From NCBI GenBank assembly GCA_040954595.2, contig CM082593.2, positions 10,230,001-10,294,000 of the forward strand: a DNA stretch of 64,000 bases. Direction: 5' to 3'. The first letter of the stretch is position 1. Each line of letters opens with the position of its first letter. A model generated the notes under the pieces. The model had not been told where the DNA came from, did not search any database, and saw only the letters and a program-made list of their open reading frames with translations. Both the position numbers and the translations under genes were made by a program. Shown here in pieces: positions 1 through 12,700 of the stretch. This DNA is from Balanoglossus misakiensis. Lineage: Eukaryota; Hemichordata.

Positions 1-255
1 TTCAATAATATAGCAGACCTTCTAGCCAGAAAGAAGAGCTTAGAAGATTTATCAGCTCATAATATTCCTTTAACCAATGAACTTTATATGAACTTGCACA
101 CCTGCCTTCAAGATACAGGGATTAATGTTCAGGAAACCTTACCAGCTCTAGTACATTTATTTCAGCCAGAAATTGAATTACCAGATAAAAAAATCAGTAA
201 TTTTACAAAGATACAGTCAGAAAATAAATGGAGAAAGCCAGCAAGGAAGGCATAA
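1..255 (+). CDS. 3' end of an unrecognised protein-coding frame
   Basis: Frame 1 is open from the first base of the window to a TAA at 253-255, giving 84 residues. It has no start codon here because the gene begins upstream of the window. The residues look like a real soluble protein: an amphipathic stretch near the start (LLARKKSLEDL), a mixed middle with LQDTGINVQETLPALVHLF, and a basic C-terminus ending KWRKPARKA. Base use differs from the repeats that follow, and the frame lies next to non-repetitive DNA that reads like a 3' UTR. I do not recognise the family and assign no function. It is most likely the last exon of a host gene. A chance frame of 84 codons is possible but unlikely in DNA this AT-rich, and a decayed retroelement is a second alternative. 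Confidence 0.55.
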   Translation, partial: FNNIADLLARKKSLEDLSAHNIPLTNELYMNLHTCLQDTGINVQETLPALVHLFQPEIELPDKKISNFTKIQSENKWRKPARKA

Positions 256-1159
256 AAGTGGAATACATGAAAGACACAGTTAGCTTAAACTACATGTGTA
301 TGCAGTAAAAACTGTATGGTGCAAGGACGTTCATTTTTATGATTTATAGCCAGCCAGTCTTTCCATGCATATCATACCAAAATTAATATGAAAATTGTGT
401 AAATGTTAATAGACTACAAGGAAAGTACAAATACATGTAGAAATTACACTATCCAACTTTCTCCACTTTTGATATCTGCTCAACACAGGCAAGCAAAAGG
501 GCCGATCTGAGAGTTTGACTTGAATGATGGCAATTTTTGCTGTCCAGAAGTAACTGTATAAAATATTTTTTGGTAGTAGTATTATTGCTCAAAATACACA
601 AGAATTTAAATATCTCCGCTCGCTACAGTGATTGAACTGATTTTCAGCAAATTGCAGTGTATAAATAAACATTGCCATCTAATGAAATATCAATCCAATA
701 TGGCCGCCCATTTGCAATGGTAAAATGCTAGGTTTTTCCTTTTTTGAGCGCCTGGGAATTTAAATTATAATCCAGATATCAAACACTTAAGTCACTATCT
801 GTATCTGCACATATATTGTAATATATTCTGAAAATTTCGTTACAATTAGATCAACTATGATTGAGACACGGAACATCAAACATTGCAAAATTTCATATTT
901 CCCATGGTGCCATGCAAAAAATAGAGAGATTTTCTTTACAAGTTTAGATGATCTCCTGTAAAACTGAAAGAAGTATTCTTCTGTGAATCGTGCATAATTT
1001 TTTGAAAAATGTTGAAGGTACTTGAGAATATCAGTATTTTTTGATGCTTTTGTACCTTGAAAACTGGTGAACCGATTTTGATAATTTTCTTTATTATAAC
1101 CTACAAAGACCTATAAACATTTTTTATCAGTAAAATAAACAGCCTTATATAATTTTACT
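256..1159 (+). other. Probable 3' UTR and gene-distal intergenic DNA
   Basis: This AT-rich stretch follows the stop codon at 253-255. No reading frame of note and no tandem repeat were seen. A short piece around 695-708 carries CCAATATGGCCGCC, the reverse complement of a motif repeated in the interspersed elements at 29-32 kb, so part of it may derive from an old copy of that family. A polyadenylation signal candidate is listed separately. Confidence 0.4.
664..669 (+). terminator. Candidate polyadenylation signal AATAAA
   Basis: An exact AATAAA lies about 410 bases after the stop codon of the 5' partial frame, a reasonable 3' UTR length. A second AATAAA-like site lies near 1133. In AT-rich DNA the hexamer is common, so this is only a candidate. 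Confidence 0.3.
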
Positions 1160-1848
1160 GGTCCAGCTGTTACAGAGACCACTGGCTATTTTATTATAAA
1201 CTGGTGGTAGGTCAGTGAATGCCTCTGTCTGATTGGACTAATTAGCTTGTCATACTCGCATGTATTTTTAAAGACAGTTTTTGGACAACAATCAGCTGTG
1301 GTCCAGCTGTTACAGAGACCTCCGGCTATTTATTATAAACTGGTGGTAGGTCAGTAAATGCCTCTGTCTGATTGGACTAATTAGCTTGTCATACTCGCAT
1401 GTATTTTACAGACAGTTTTTGGACAAAAATCAGTTGTGGTCCAGCTGTTACAGAGACCACCGGCTATTTTATTATAAACTGGTGGTAGGTCAGTGAATGC
1501 CTCTGTCTGATAGGACTAATTAGCTTGTCATACTCGCATGTATTTTACAGACAATTTTTGGACAAAAATCAGTTGTGGTCCAGCTGTTACAGAGACCACC
1601 GACTATTTTATTATAAACTGGTGGTAGGTCAGTGAATGCCCTTGTCTGATAGGACTAATTAGCTTGTCATACTCGCATGAATTTTACAGACAGTTTTTGG
1701 ACAAAAATCAGCTGTGGTCCAGCTGTTACAGAGACCACCGGTTATTTTATTATAAACTGGTGGTAGGTCAGTGAATGCCTCTGTCTGATTGGACTAATTA
1801 GCTTGTCATACTCGCATGTATTTTACAGACAGTTTTTGGACAAAAATC
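1160..1848 (+). repeat. Five tandem copies of a 139-bp repeat
   Basis: Units begin with GGTCCAGCTGTTACAGAGAC at 1160, 1300, 1438, 1577 and 1716, so the spacing is 138-140 bp. Copies differ at only a few positions. Each unit contains a short inverted repeat, ACCACCGG then CTGGTGGT about 15 bases later, that could form a hairpin with an AT-rich loop. The array abuts the probable 3' UTR on the left. It is unrelated in sequence to the two large satellites downstream. Confidence 0.9.
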
Positions 1849-3793
1849 TGTTTTTTTAGTGCTGCTTGTAGGATTGCAGTGACACATAACACTTGATTGG
1901 GCATAGTGAATTTTTTTATGTTTCCATAGTATTTGAATATTTTTGCCATATATGCTTGCCAATGTCGCCCGTGATTTTAATTCTGGCGAATACCTAAAAT
2001 CTGTGTAATCCCCAAATGGCACAACAGTATCCTATATGCTATGTTTTAAGAAGTTAATTATACATAGATATGCATCTTGTTAAAATGCACAACAGTCACG
2101 ATTTTGTTCACACGAGTTTGATTGCTGCCAGGACATAACCCAAATATTTTGATAATTTTGGCAATGACCTTTGAACTACTATCCCATGCCTTGGCATGTA
2201 CAGCAGATACAGCCTTCAAATTTGGAGGACTGGAACACCTAATGAAGTACATGTATTAACTTTAACACAATAATTATGTACATAAGCTCTTTAAAGTTAC
2301 CCAATAGATCTTAGAAGTCTGGTTTTTGCTGGACACTGATTAGTTTGATATCAAAATTTGTTGGCCCAACTTTGCGTGAACTCTGGCTTACTTACCATTT
2401 CTCAGCACCCATAACAAATACAGCCTTTGCTTTCTGTTGGAACCATGCTAACCACTTTGGCTCCTCCAATGCTGCTTATAGTTGGGTCTTCTTCATGGCA
2501 GCCATATTTGATTTTTGGATAACCTTTAAAAGTTGACATTTTTTTCAAAAATTACAAGGCCAATCAAGTTCTAATTTACAGTCCGTTCCAATTTTTTTCA
2601 ATAATATTGTTAGTGGTCATGCGAATTTGGATTCATTATGGATTTTTGAAAAATCTCATGAAAAATTTCCAAAGTCTTTTTTTAATCAAGCTTTCAAGTG
2701 AATTGTGATTGCTTTAACCTCATTCGAGCCAAATTGTATTTTCTGAACACCGATGAAAAACAAAGATTTCCTATTTCTAGCCTACTCATTGATAGCACAC
2801 AAATTAATTTTATTGATACGAGTCACCATATGACTAGAATACGTTACATTTTTGGCAACTTTCACATGTTCTTTGATCCAGTTGTTTTTCAGAATTTGAT
2901 TAAACAATTTATTGGCCACTCTCACATGTCCTTTGATCCAGTAATTCTAGAACTTAATTTTATGTGGATATGCCTCTTGTTAAAAAGCACAACAGTCATG
3001 ATTTTGTTCACATGAGAACTATTGCTGCCAGGACATAACCCAACTATTTTTATAATTCTGGCAATGATCTACTTTCCCATAACTTGCCATGCACAGCAGA
3101 TACAGCTTTCAAATTTAGGGGACTGGAACATCTAATGAAGTATTAATCTTTAACACAATACTTATGTACGTATCCTATTTAAAGTTAACCAATAGAGCTT
3201 AGAACTTTGGTTCTTGTTGAACACTGATCAGTTTGATATCAGATTTTGTTGGCACAATTTTGCGTGACCTCTGGCTTACTTACCATTTCTAGCCATCCAA
3301 AAAAGATACAGAGCTTGCTTTCTGTTGGAACCATGTTAACTGCTTTGGCACCTGTAATGCTGCATGTTCCTTTAATTGTCTTCTTCATGGTGGCTATATT
3401 GAATTTTCTGATAACCTCTAAAAGTTGACATTTTTTTCAAAACTACAGGGCCAATCAAGTTCTAATTTACTGTCCCTTCCAATTTTTTTCAATAATATTG
3501 TTAGTGGTCATGCGAATTTGGATTCATTATGGATTTTTGAAAAATGTCATGAAAAATTTCCAAAGTCTTTTTTTAATCAAGCTTTCAAGTGTATTGTGAT
3601 TGCTTTAACCTTATTCGAGCCAAATTGGATTTTCTGAACTCTGATTAAAAACGAAGATTTCCTATTTCTAGCCTACTCATTGAAAGCACGCAAATTCATT
3701 TTATTGATATGAGTCACCATATGAATAGAATACTTTACATTTTTTGGCAAATTTCACATGTCCTTTGATTCAGATTTGTTAGAACTGAATTGT
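1849..3793 (+). mobile_element. Two diverged units of a dispersed repeat flanking the 116-bp satellite
   Basis: From about 2060 the sequence matches blocks at 26971-29139 and internal parts of the elements at 29140-32817. A single satellite-like monomer comes first (about 2085-2175 and again 2960-3080, roughly 900 bp apart). It is followed by a segment with a CACAGCAGATACAGC-like motif, GGAACACCTAATGAAGTA, and a GGCAGCCATATT-type motif. Two units lie head to tail. Short frames seen here on both strands are shadows of the repeat. No terminal structure was found, so these look like internal remnants of the family. Confidence 0.6.
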
Positions 3794-6700
3794 ACTTGGA
3801 TATGTCTCTTGTTAAAAAGCACAACAGTCATGATTGTGTTCACTTGAGTTTTGTCGCTGCCAGGACATAACCGAAATATTTTGATAATTTTGGCAATGAC
3901 CCTTGATCTACTTGGATATGTCTCATGTTAAAAAGCACAACAGTCTTGATTTTGTTCACACGAGTTTTATCGCTGCCAGGACATAACCAAAATATTTTGA
4001 TAATTTTGGCAATGACCCTTGATCTACTTGGATATGTCTCTTGTTAAAAAGCACAACAGTCTTGATTTTGTTCACATGAGTTTTATCGCTGCCAGGACAT
4101 AACAAAAATATTTTGATAATTTTGGCAATGACTCTTGATCTACTTGGATATGTCTCTTGTTAAAAAGCACAACAGTCTTGATTTTGTTCACATGAGTTTT
4201 ATCACTGCCAGGACATAACCCAAATATATTGATAATTTTGGCAATGACCCTTGATCTACTTGGATATGTCTCTTGTTAAAATACACAACAGTCTTGATTT
4301 TGTTCACATGAGTTTTATCGCTGCCAGGACATAACCCAAATATTTTGATAATTTTGGCAATGACCCTTGATCTACTTGGATATGTCTCTTGTTAAAAAGC
4401 ACAACAGTCATGATTGTGTTCACACGAGTTTTATTGCTGCCAGGACATAACCCAAATATTTTGTTAAGTTTGGCAATGACCCTTGATCTTCTTGGATATG
4501 TCTCTTGTTAAAAAGCACAACTGTCATGATTTTGTTCACATGAGTTTTATTGCTGCCAGGACATAACCCAAATATTTTGATAATTTTGGCAATGACCCTT
4601 GATCTACTTGGATATGTCTCTTGTTAAAAAGCACAACAGTCAGGATTTTGTTCACATGAGTTTTATCACTGCCAGGACATAACCCAAATATATTGATAAT
4701 TTTGGCAATGACCCTTGATCTACTTGGATATGTCTCTTGTTAAAATACACAACATTCTTGATTTTGTTCACATGAGTTTTATCGCTGCCAGGACATAACC
4801 CAAATATTTTGATAATTTTGGCAATGACCCTTGATCTACTTGGATATGTCTCTTGTTAAAAAGCACAACAGTCATGATTGTGTTAACACGAGTTTTATTG
4901 CTGCCAGGACATAACCCAAATATTTTGATAATTTTGGCAATGACCCTTGATCTTCTTGGATATGTCTCTTGTTAAAAAGCACAACAGTCATGATTTTGTT
5001 CACATGAGTTTTATTGCTGCCAGGACATAACCCAAATATTTTGATAATTTTGGCAATGACCCTTGATCGACTTGGATATGTCTCTTGTTAAAAAGCACAA
5101 CAGTCATGATTTTGTTTACGTGACTACTATTGCTGCCAGGACTTAACCCAAATATTTTGATAATTTTGGCAATGACCCTTGATCTACTTAGATATGTCTC
5201 TTGATAAAAAGCACAACAGTCATGATTGTGTTCACACGAGTTTTATTGCTGCCAGGACATAACCCAAATATTTTTATAATTTTGGCCATGACCCTTGATC
5301 TACTTGGATATGTCTCTTGATAATAAGCACAACAGTCATGATTGTGTTCACATGAGTTTTATTGCTGCCAGGACATAACCCAAATATTTTGATAATTTTG
5401 GTAATGACCCTTGATCTTCTTGGATATGTCTCTTGTTAAAAAGCACAACAGTCATGATTGTGTTCACACGAGTTTTATTGCTGCCAGGACATAACCCAAA
5501 TATTTTGATAATTTTGGCAATGACCCTTGATCTACTTGGATATGTCTCTTGTTAAAAAGCACAACAGTCAGGATTTTGTTCACATGAGTTTTATCACTGC
5601 CAGGACATAACCCAAATATATTGATAATTTTGGCAATGACCCTTGATCTACTTGGATATGTCTCTTGTTAAAAAGCACAACAGTCAGGATTTTGTTCACA
5701 TGAGTACTATTGCTGGCAGGACATAACCAAACTATTTTGATAATTTTGGCAATAACTCTTCATCTACTTGGATATGTCTCTTGTTAAAATGCACAACATA
5801 CATGATTTTGTTCACATGAATTCTATTGCTGTCAGGACATAACCCGAATATTTTGATAATTATGGCAATGACCCTTGAACTACTTGGATATGTCTCTTGA
5901 TAAACAGCCCAACAGTCATGATTGTGTTCACACGAGTTTTATTGCTGCCAGGACATAACCCAAATATTTTTATAATTTTGGCCATGACCCTTGATCTACT
6001 TGGATATGTCTCTTGTTAAAAAGCACAACAGTCATGATTTTGTTTACGTGACTACTATTGCTGCCAGGACTTAACCCAAATATTTTGATAATTTTGGCAA
6101 TGACCCTTGATCTACTTGGATATGTCTCTTGATAAAAAGCACAACAGTCATGATTGTGTTCACATGAGTTTTATTGCTGCCAGGACATAACCCAAATATT
6201 TTGATAATTTTGGTAATGACCCTTGATCTTCTTGGATATGTCTCTTGTTAAAAAGCACAACAGTCATGATTGTGTTCACACGAGTTTTATTGCTGCCAGG
6301 ACATAACCCAAATATTTCGATAATTTTGGCAATGACCCTTGATCTACTTGGATATGTCTCTTGTTAAAAAGCACAACAGTCAGGATTTTGTTCACATGAG
6401 TTTTATCACTGCCAGGACATAACCCAAATATATTGATAATTTTGGCAATGACCCTTGATCTGCTTGGATATGTCTCTTGTTAAAAAGCACAACAGTCAGG
6501 ATTTTGTTCACATGAGTACTATTGCTGGCAGGACATAACCAAACTATTTTGATAATTTTGGCAATAACTCTTCATCTACTTGGATATGTCTCTTGTTAAA
6601 ATGCACAACATACATGATTTTGTTCACATGAATTCTATTGCTGTCAGGACATAACCCGAATATTTTGATAATTATGGCAATGACCCTTGAACTACTTGGA

Positions 6701-9700
6701 TATGTCTCTTGATAAACAGCCCAACAGTCATGATTGTGTTCACACGAGTTTTATTGCTGCCAGGACATAACCCAAATATTTTTATAATTTTGGCCATGAC
6801 CCTTGATCTACTTGGATATGTCTCTTGTTAAAAAGCACAACAGTCATGATTTTGTTTACGTGACTACTATTGCTGCCAGGACTTAACCCAAATATTTTGA
6901 TAATTTTGGCAATGACCCTTGATCTACTTAGATATGTCTCTTGATAAAAAGCACAACAGTCATGATTGTGTTCACACGAGTTTTATTGCTGCCAGGACAT
7001 AACCCAAATATTTTTATAATTTTGGCAATGACCCTTGAACTACTTGGATATGTCTCTTGATAAACAGCCCAACAGTCATGATTGTGTTCACACGAGTTTT
7101 ATTGCTGCCAGGACATAACAAAAATATTTTGATAATTTTGGCAATGACTCTTGATCTACTTGGATATGTCTCTTGTTAAAAAGCACAACAGTCTTGATTT
7201 TGTTCACATGAGTTTTATCACTGCCAGGACATAACCCAAATATATTGATAATTTTGGCAATGACCCTTGATCTACTTGGATATGTCTCTTGTTAAAATAC
7301 ACAACAGTCTTGATTTTGTTCACACGAGTTTTATTGCTGCCAGGACATAACCCAAATATTTCGATAATTTTGGCAATGACCCTTGATCTACTTGGATATG
7401 TCTCTTGATAAAAAGCACAACAGTCATGATTGTGTTCACATGAGTTTTATTGCTGCCAGGACATAACCCAAATATTTTGATAATTTTGGTAATGACCCTT
7501 GATCTTCTTGGATATGTCTCTTGTTAAAAAGCACAACAGTCATGATTGTGTTCACACGAGTTTTATTGCTGCCAGGACATAACCCAAATATTTCGATAAT
7601 TTTGGCAATGACCCTTGATCTACTTGGATATGTCTCTTGTTAAAAAGCACAACAGTCAGGATTTTGTTCACATGAGTTTTATCACTGCCAGGACATAACC
7701 CAAATATATTGATAATTTTGGCAATGACCCTTGATCTGCTTGGATATGTCTCTTGTTAAAAAGCACAACAGTCAGGATTTTGTTCACATGAGTACTATTG
7801 CTGGCAGGACATAACCAAACTATTTTGATAATTTTGGCAATAACTCTTCATCTACTTGGATATGTCTCTTGTTAAAATGCACAACATACATGATTTTGTT
7901 CACATGAATTCTATTGCTGTCAGGACATAACCCGAATATTTTGATAATTATGGCAATGACCCTTGAACTACTTGGATATGTCTCTTGATAAACAGCCCAA
8001 CAGTCATGATTGTGTTCACACGAGTTTTATTGCTGCCAGGACATAACCCAAATATTTTTATAATTTTGGCCATGACCCTTGATCTACTTGGATATGTCTC
8101 TTGTTAAAAAGCACAACAGTCATGATTTTGTTTACGTGACTACTATTGCTGCCAGGACTTAACCCAAATATTTTGATAATTTTGGCAATGACCCTTGATC
8201 TACTTAGATATGTCTCTTGATAAAAAGCACAACAGTCATGATTGTGTTCACACGAGTTTTATTGCTGCCAGGACATAACCCAAATATTTTTATAATTTTG
8301 GCAATGACCCTTGAACTACTTGGATATGTCTCTTGATAAACAGCCCAACAGTCATGATTGTGTTCACACGAGTTTTATTGCTGCCAGGACATAACAAAAA
8401 TATATTGATAATTTTGGCAATGACCCTTGATCTACTTGGATATGTCTCTTGATAAAAAGCACAACAGTCATGATTGTGTTCACATGAGTTTTATTGCTGC
8501 CAGGACATAACCCAAATATTTTGATAATTTTGGTAATGACCCTTGATCTTCTTGGATATGTCTCTTGTTAAAAAGCACAACAGTCATGATTGTGTTCACA
8601 CGAGTTTTATTGCTGCCAGGACATAACCCAAATATTTCGATAATTTTGGCAATGACCCTTGATCTACTTGGATATGTCTCTTGTTAAAAAGCACAACAGT
8701 CAGGATTTTGTTCACATGAGTTTTATCACTGCCAGGACATAACCCAAATATATTGATAATTTTGGCAATGACCCTTGATCTGCTTGGATATGTCTCTTGT
8801 TAAAAAGCACAACAGTCAGGATTTTGTTCACATGAGTACTATTGCTGGCAGGACATAACCAAACTATTTTGATAATTTTGGCAATAACTCTTCATCTACT
8901 TGGATATGTCTCTTGTTAAAATGCACAACATACATGATTTTGTTCACATGAATTCTATTGCTGTCAGGACATAACCCGAATATTTTGATAATTATGGCAA
9001 TGACCCTTGAACTACTTGGATATGTCTCTTGATAAACAGCCCAACAGTCATGATTGTGTTCACACGAGTTTTATTGCTGCCAGGACATAACCCAAATATT
9101 TTTATAATTTTGGCCATGACCCTTGATCTACTTGGATATGTCTCTTGTTAAAAAGCACAACAGTCATGATTTTGTTTACGTGACTACTATTGCTGCCAGG
9201 ACTTAACCCAAATATTTTGATAATTTTGGCAATGACCCTTGATCTACTTAGATATGTCTCTTGATAAAAAGCACAACAGTCATGATTGTGTTCACACGAG
9301 TTTTATTGCTGCCAGGACATAACCCAAATATTTTTATAATTTTGGCAATGACCCTTGAACTACTTGGATATGTCTCTTGATAAACAGCCCAACAGTCATG
9401 ATTGTGTTCACACGAGTTTTATTGCTGCCAGGACATAACAAAAATATTTTGATAATTTTGGCAATGACTCTTGATCTACTTGGATATGTCTCTTGTTAAA
9501 AAGCACAACAGTCTTGATTTTGTTCACATGAGTTTTATCACTGCCAGGACATAACCCAAATATATTGATAATTTTGGCAATGACCCTTGATCTACTTGGA
9601 TATGTCTCTTGTTAAAATACACAACAGTCTTGATTTTGTTCACATGAGTTTTATCGCTGCCAGGACATAACCCAAATATTTTGATAATTTTGGCAATGAC

Positions 9701-12700
9701 CCTTGATCTACTTGGATATGTCTCTTGTTAAAAAGCACAACAGTCATGATTGTGTTCACACGAGTTTTATTGCTGCCAGGACATAACCCAAATATTTTGT
9801 TAAGTTTGGTAATGACCCTTGATCTTCTTGGATATGTCTCTTGTTAAAAAGCACAACTGTCATGATTTTGTTCACATGAGTTTTATTGCTGCCAGGACAT
9901 AACCCAAATATTTTGATAATTTTGGCAATGACCCTTGATCTACTTGGATATGTCTCTTGTTAAAAAGCACAACAGTCAGGATTTTGTTCACATGAGTTTT
10001 ATCACTGCCAGGACATAACCCAAATATATTGATAATTTTGGCAATGACCCTTGATCTACTTGGATATGTCTCTTGTTAAAATACACAACAGTCTTGATTT
10101 TGTTCACATGAGTTTTATCGCTGCCAGGACATAACCCAAATATTTTGATAATTTTGGCAATGACCCTTGATCTACTTGGATATGTCTCTTGTTAAAAAGC
10201 ACAACAGTCATGATTGTGTTAACACGAGTTTTATTGCTGCCAGGACATAACCCAAATATTTTGATAATTTTGGCAATGACCCTTGATCTTCTTGGATATG
10301 TCTCTTGTTAAAAAGCACAACAGTCATGATTTTGTTCACATGAGTTTTATTGCTGCCAGGACATAACCCAAATATTTTGATAATTTTGGCAATGACCCTT
10401 GATCGACTTGGATATGTCTCTTGTTAAAAAGCACAACAGTCATGATTTTGTTTACGTGACTACTATTGCTGCCAGGACTTAACCCAAATATTTTGATAAT
10501 TTTGGCAATGACCCTTGATCTACTTAGATATGTCTCTTGATAAAAAGCACAACAGTCATGATTGTGTTCACACGAGTTTTATTGCTGCCAGGACATAACC
10601 CAAATATTTTTATAATTTTGGCCATGACCCTTGATCTACTTGGATATGTCTCTTGATAATAAGCACAACAGTCATGATTGTGTTCACATGAGTTTTATTG
10701 CTGCCAGGACATAACCCAAATATTTTGATAATTTTGGTAATGACCCTTGATCTTCTTGGATATGTCTCTTGTTAAAAAGCACAACAGTCATGATTGTGTT
10801 CACACGAGTTTTATTGCTGCCAGGACATAACCCAAATATTTTGATAATTTTGGCAATGACCCTTGATCTACTTGGATATGTCTCTTGATAAAAAGCACAA
10901 CAGTCATGATTGTGTTCACATGAGTTTTATTGCTGCCAGGACATAACCCAAATATTTTGATAATTTTGGTAATGACCCTTGATCTTCTTGGATATGTCTC
11001 TTGTTAAAAAGCACAACAGTCATGATTGTGTTCACACGAGTTTTATTGCTGCCAGGACATAACCCAAATATTTCGATAATTTTGGCAATGACCCTTGATC
11101 TACTTGGATATGTCTCTTGTTAAAAAGCACAACAGTCAGGATTTTGTTCACATGAGTTTTATCACTGCCAGGACATAACCCAAATATATTGATAATTTTG
11201 GCAATGACCCTTGATCTGCTTGGATATGTCTCTTGTTAAAAAGCACAACAGTCAGGATTTTGTTCACATGAGTACTATTGCTGGCAGGACATAACCAAAC
11301 TATTTTGATAATTTTGGCAATAACTCTTCATCTACTTGGATATGTCTCTTGTTAAAATGCACAACATACATGATTTTGTTCACATGAATTCTATTGCTGT
11401 CAGGACATAACCCGAATATTTTGATAATTATGGCAATGACCCTTGAACTACTTGGATATGTCTCTTGATAAACAGCCCAACAGTCATGATTGTGTTCACA
11501 CGAGTTTTATTGCTGCCAGGACATAACCCAAATATTTTTATAATTTTGGCCATGACCCTTGATCTACTTGGATATGTCTCTTGTTAAAAAGCACAACAGT
11601 CATGATTTTGTTTACGTGACTACTATTGCTGCCAGGACTTAACCCAAATATTTTGATAATTTTGGCAATGACCCTTGATCTACTTAGATATGTCTCTTGA
11701 TAAAAAGCACAACAGTCATGATTGTGTTCACACGAGTTTTATTGCTGCCAGGACATAACCCAAATATTTTTATAATTTTGGCAATGACCCTTGAACTACT
11801 TGGATATGTCTCTTGATAAACAGCCCAACAGTCATGATTGTGTTCACACGAGTTTTATTGCTGCCAGGACATAACAAAAATATTTTGATAATTTTGGCAA
11901 TGACTCTTGATCTACTTGGATATGTCTCTTGTTAAAAAGCACAACAGTCTTGATTTTGTTCACATGAGTTTTATCACTGCCAGGACATAACCCAAATATA
12001 TTGATAATTTTGGCAATGACCCTTGATCTACTTGGATATGTCTCTTGTTAAAATACACAACAGTCTTGATTTTGTTCACATGAGTTTTATCGCTGCCAGG
12101 ACATAACCCAAATATTTTGATAATTTTGGCAATGACCCTTGATCTACTTGGATATGTCTCTTGTTAAAAAGCACAACAGTCATGATTGTGTTCACACGAG
12201 TTTTATTGCTGCCAGGACATAACCCAAATATTTTGTTAAGTTTGGCAATGACCCTTGATCTTCTTGGATATGTCTCTTGTTAAAAAGCACAACTGTCATG
12301 ATTTTGTTCACATGAGTTTTATTGCTGCCAGGACATAACCCAAATATTTTGATAATTTTGGCAATGACCCTTGATCTACTTGGATATGTCTCTTGTTAAA
12401 AAGCACAACAGTCAGGATTTTGTTCACATGAGTTTTATCACTGCCAGGACATAACCCAAATATATTGATAATTTTGGCAATGACCCTTGATCTACTTGGA
12501 TATGTCTCTTGTTAAAATACACAACAGTCTTGATTTTGTTCACATGAGTTTTATCGCTGCCAGGACATAACCCAAATATTTTGATAATTTTGGCAATGAC
12601 CCTTGATCTACTTGGATATGTCTCTTGTTAAAAAGCACAACAGTCATGATTGTGTTAACACGAGTTTTATTGCTGCCAGGACATAACCCAAATATTTTGA

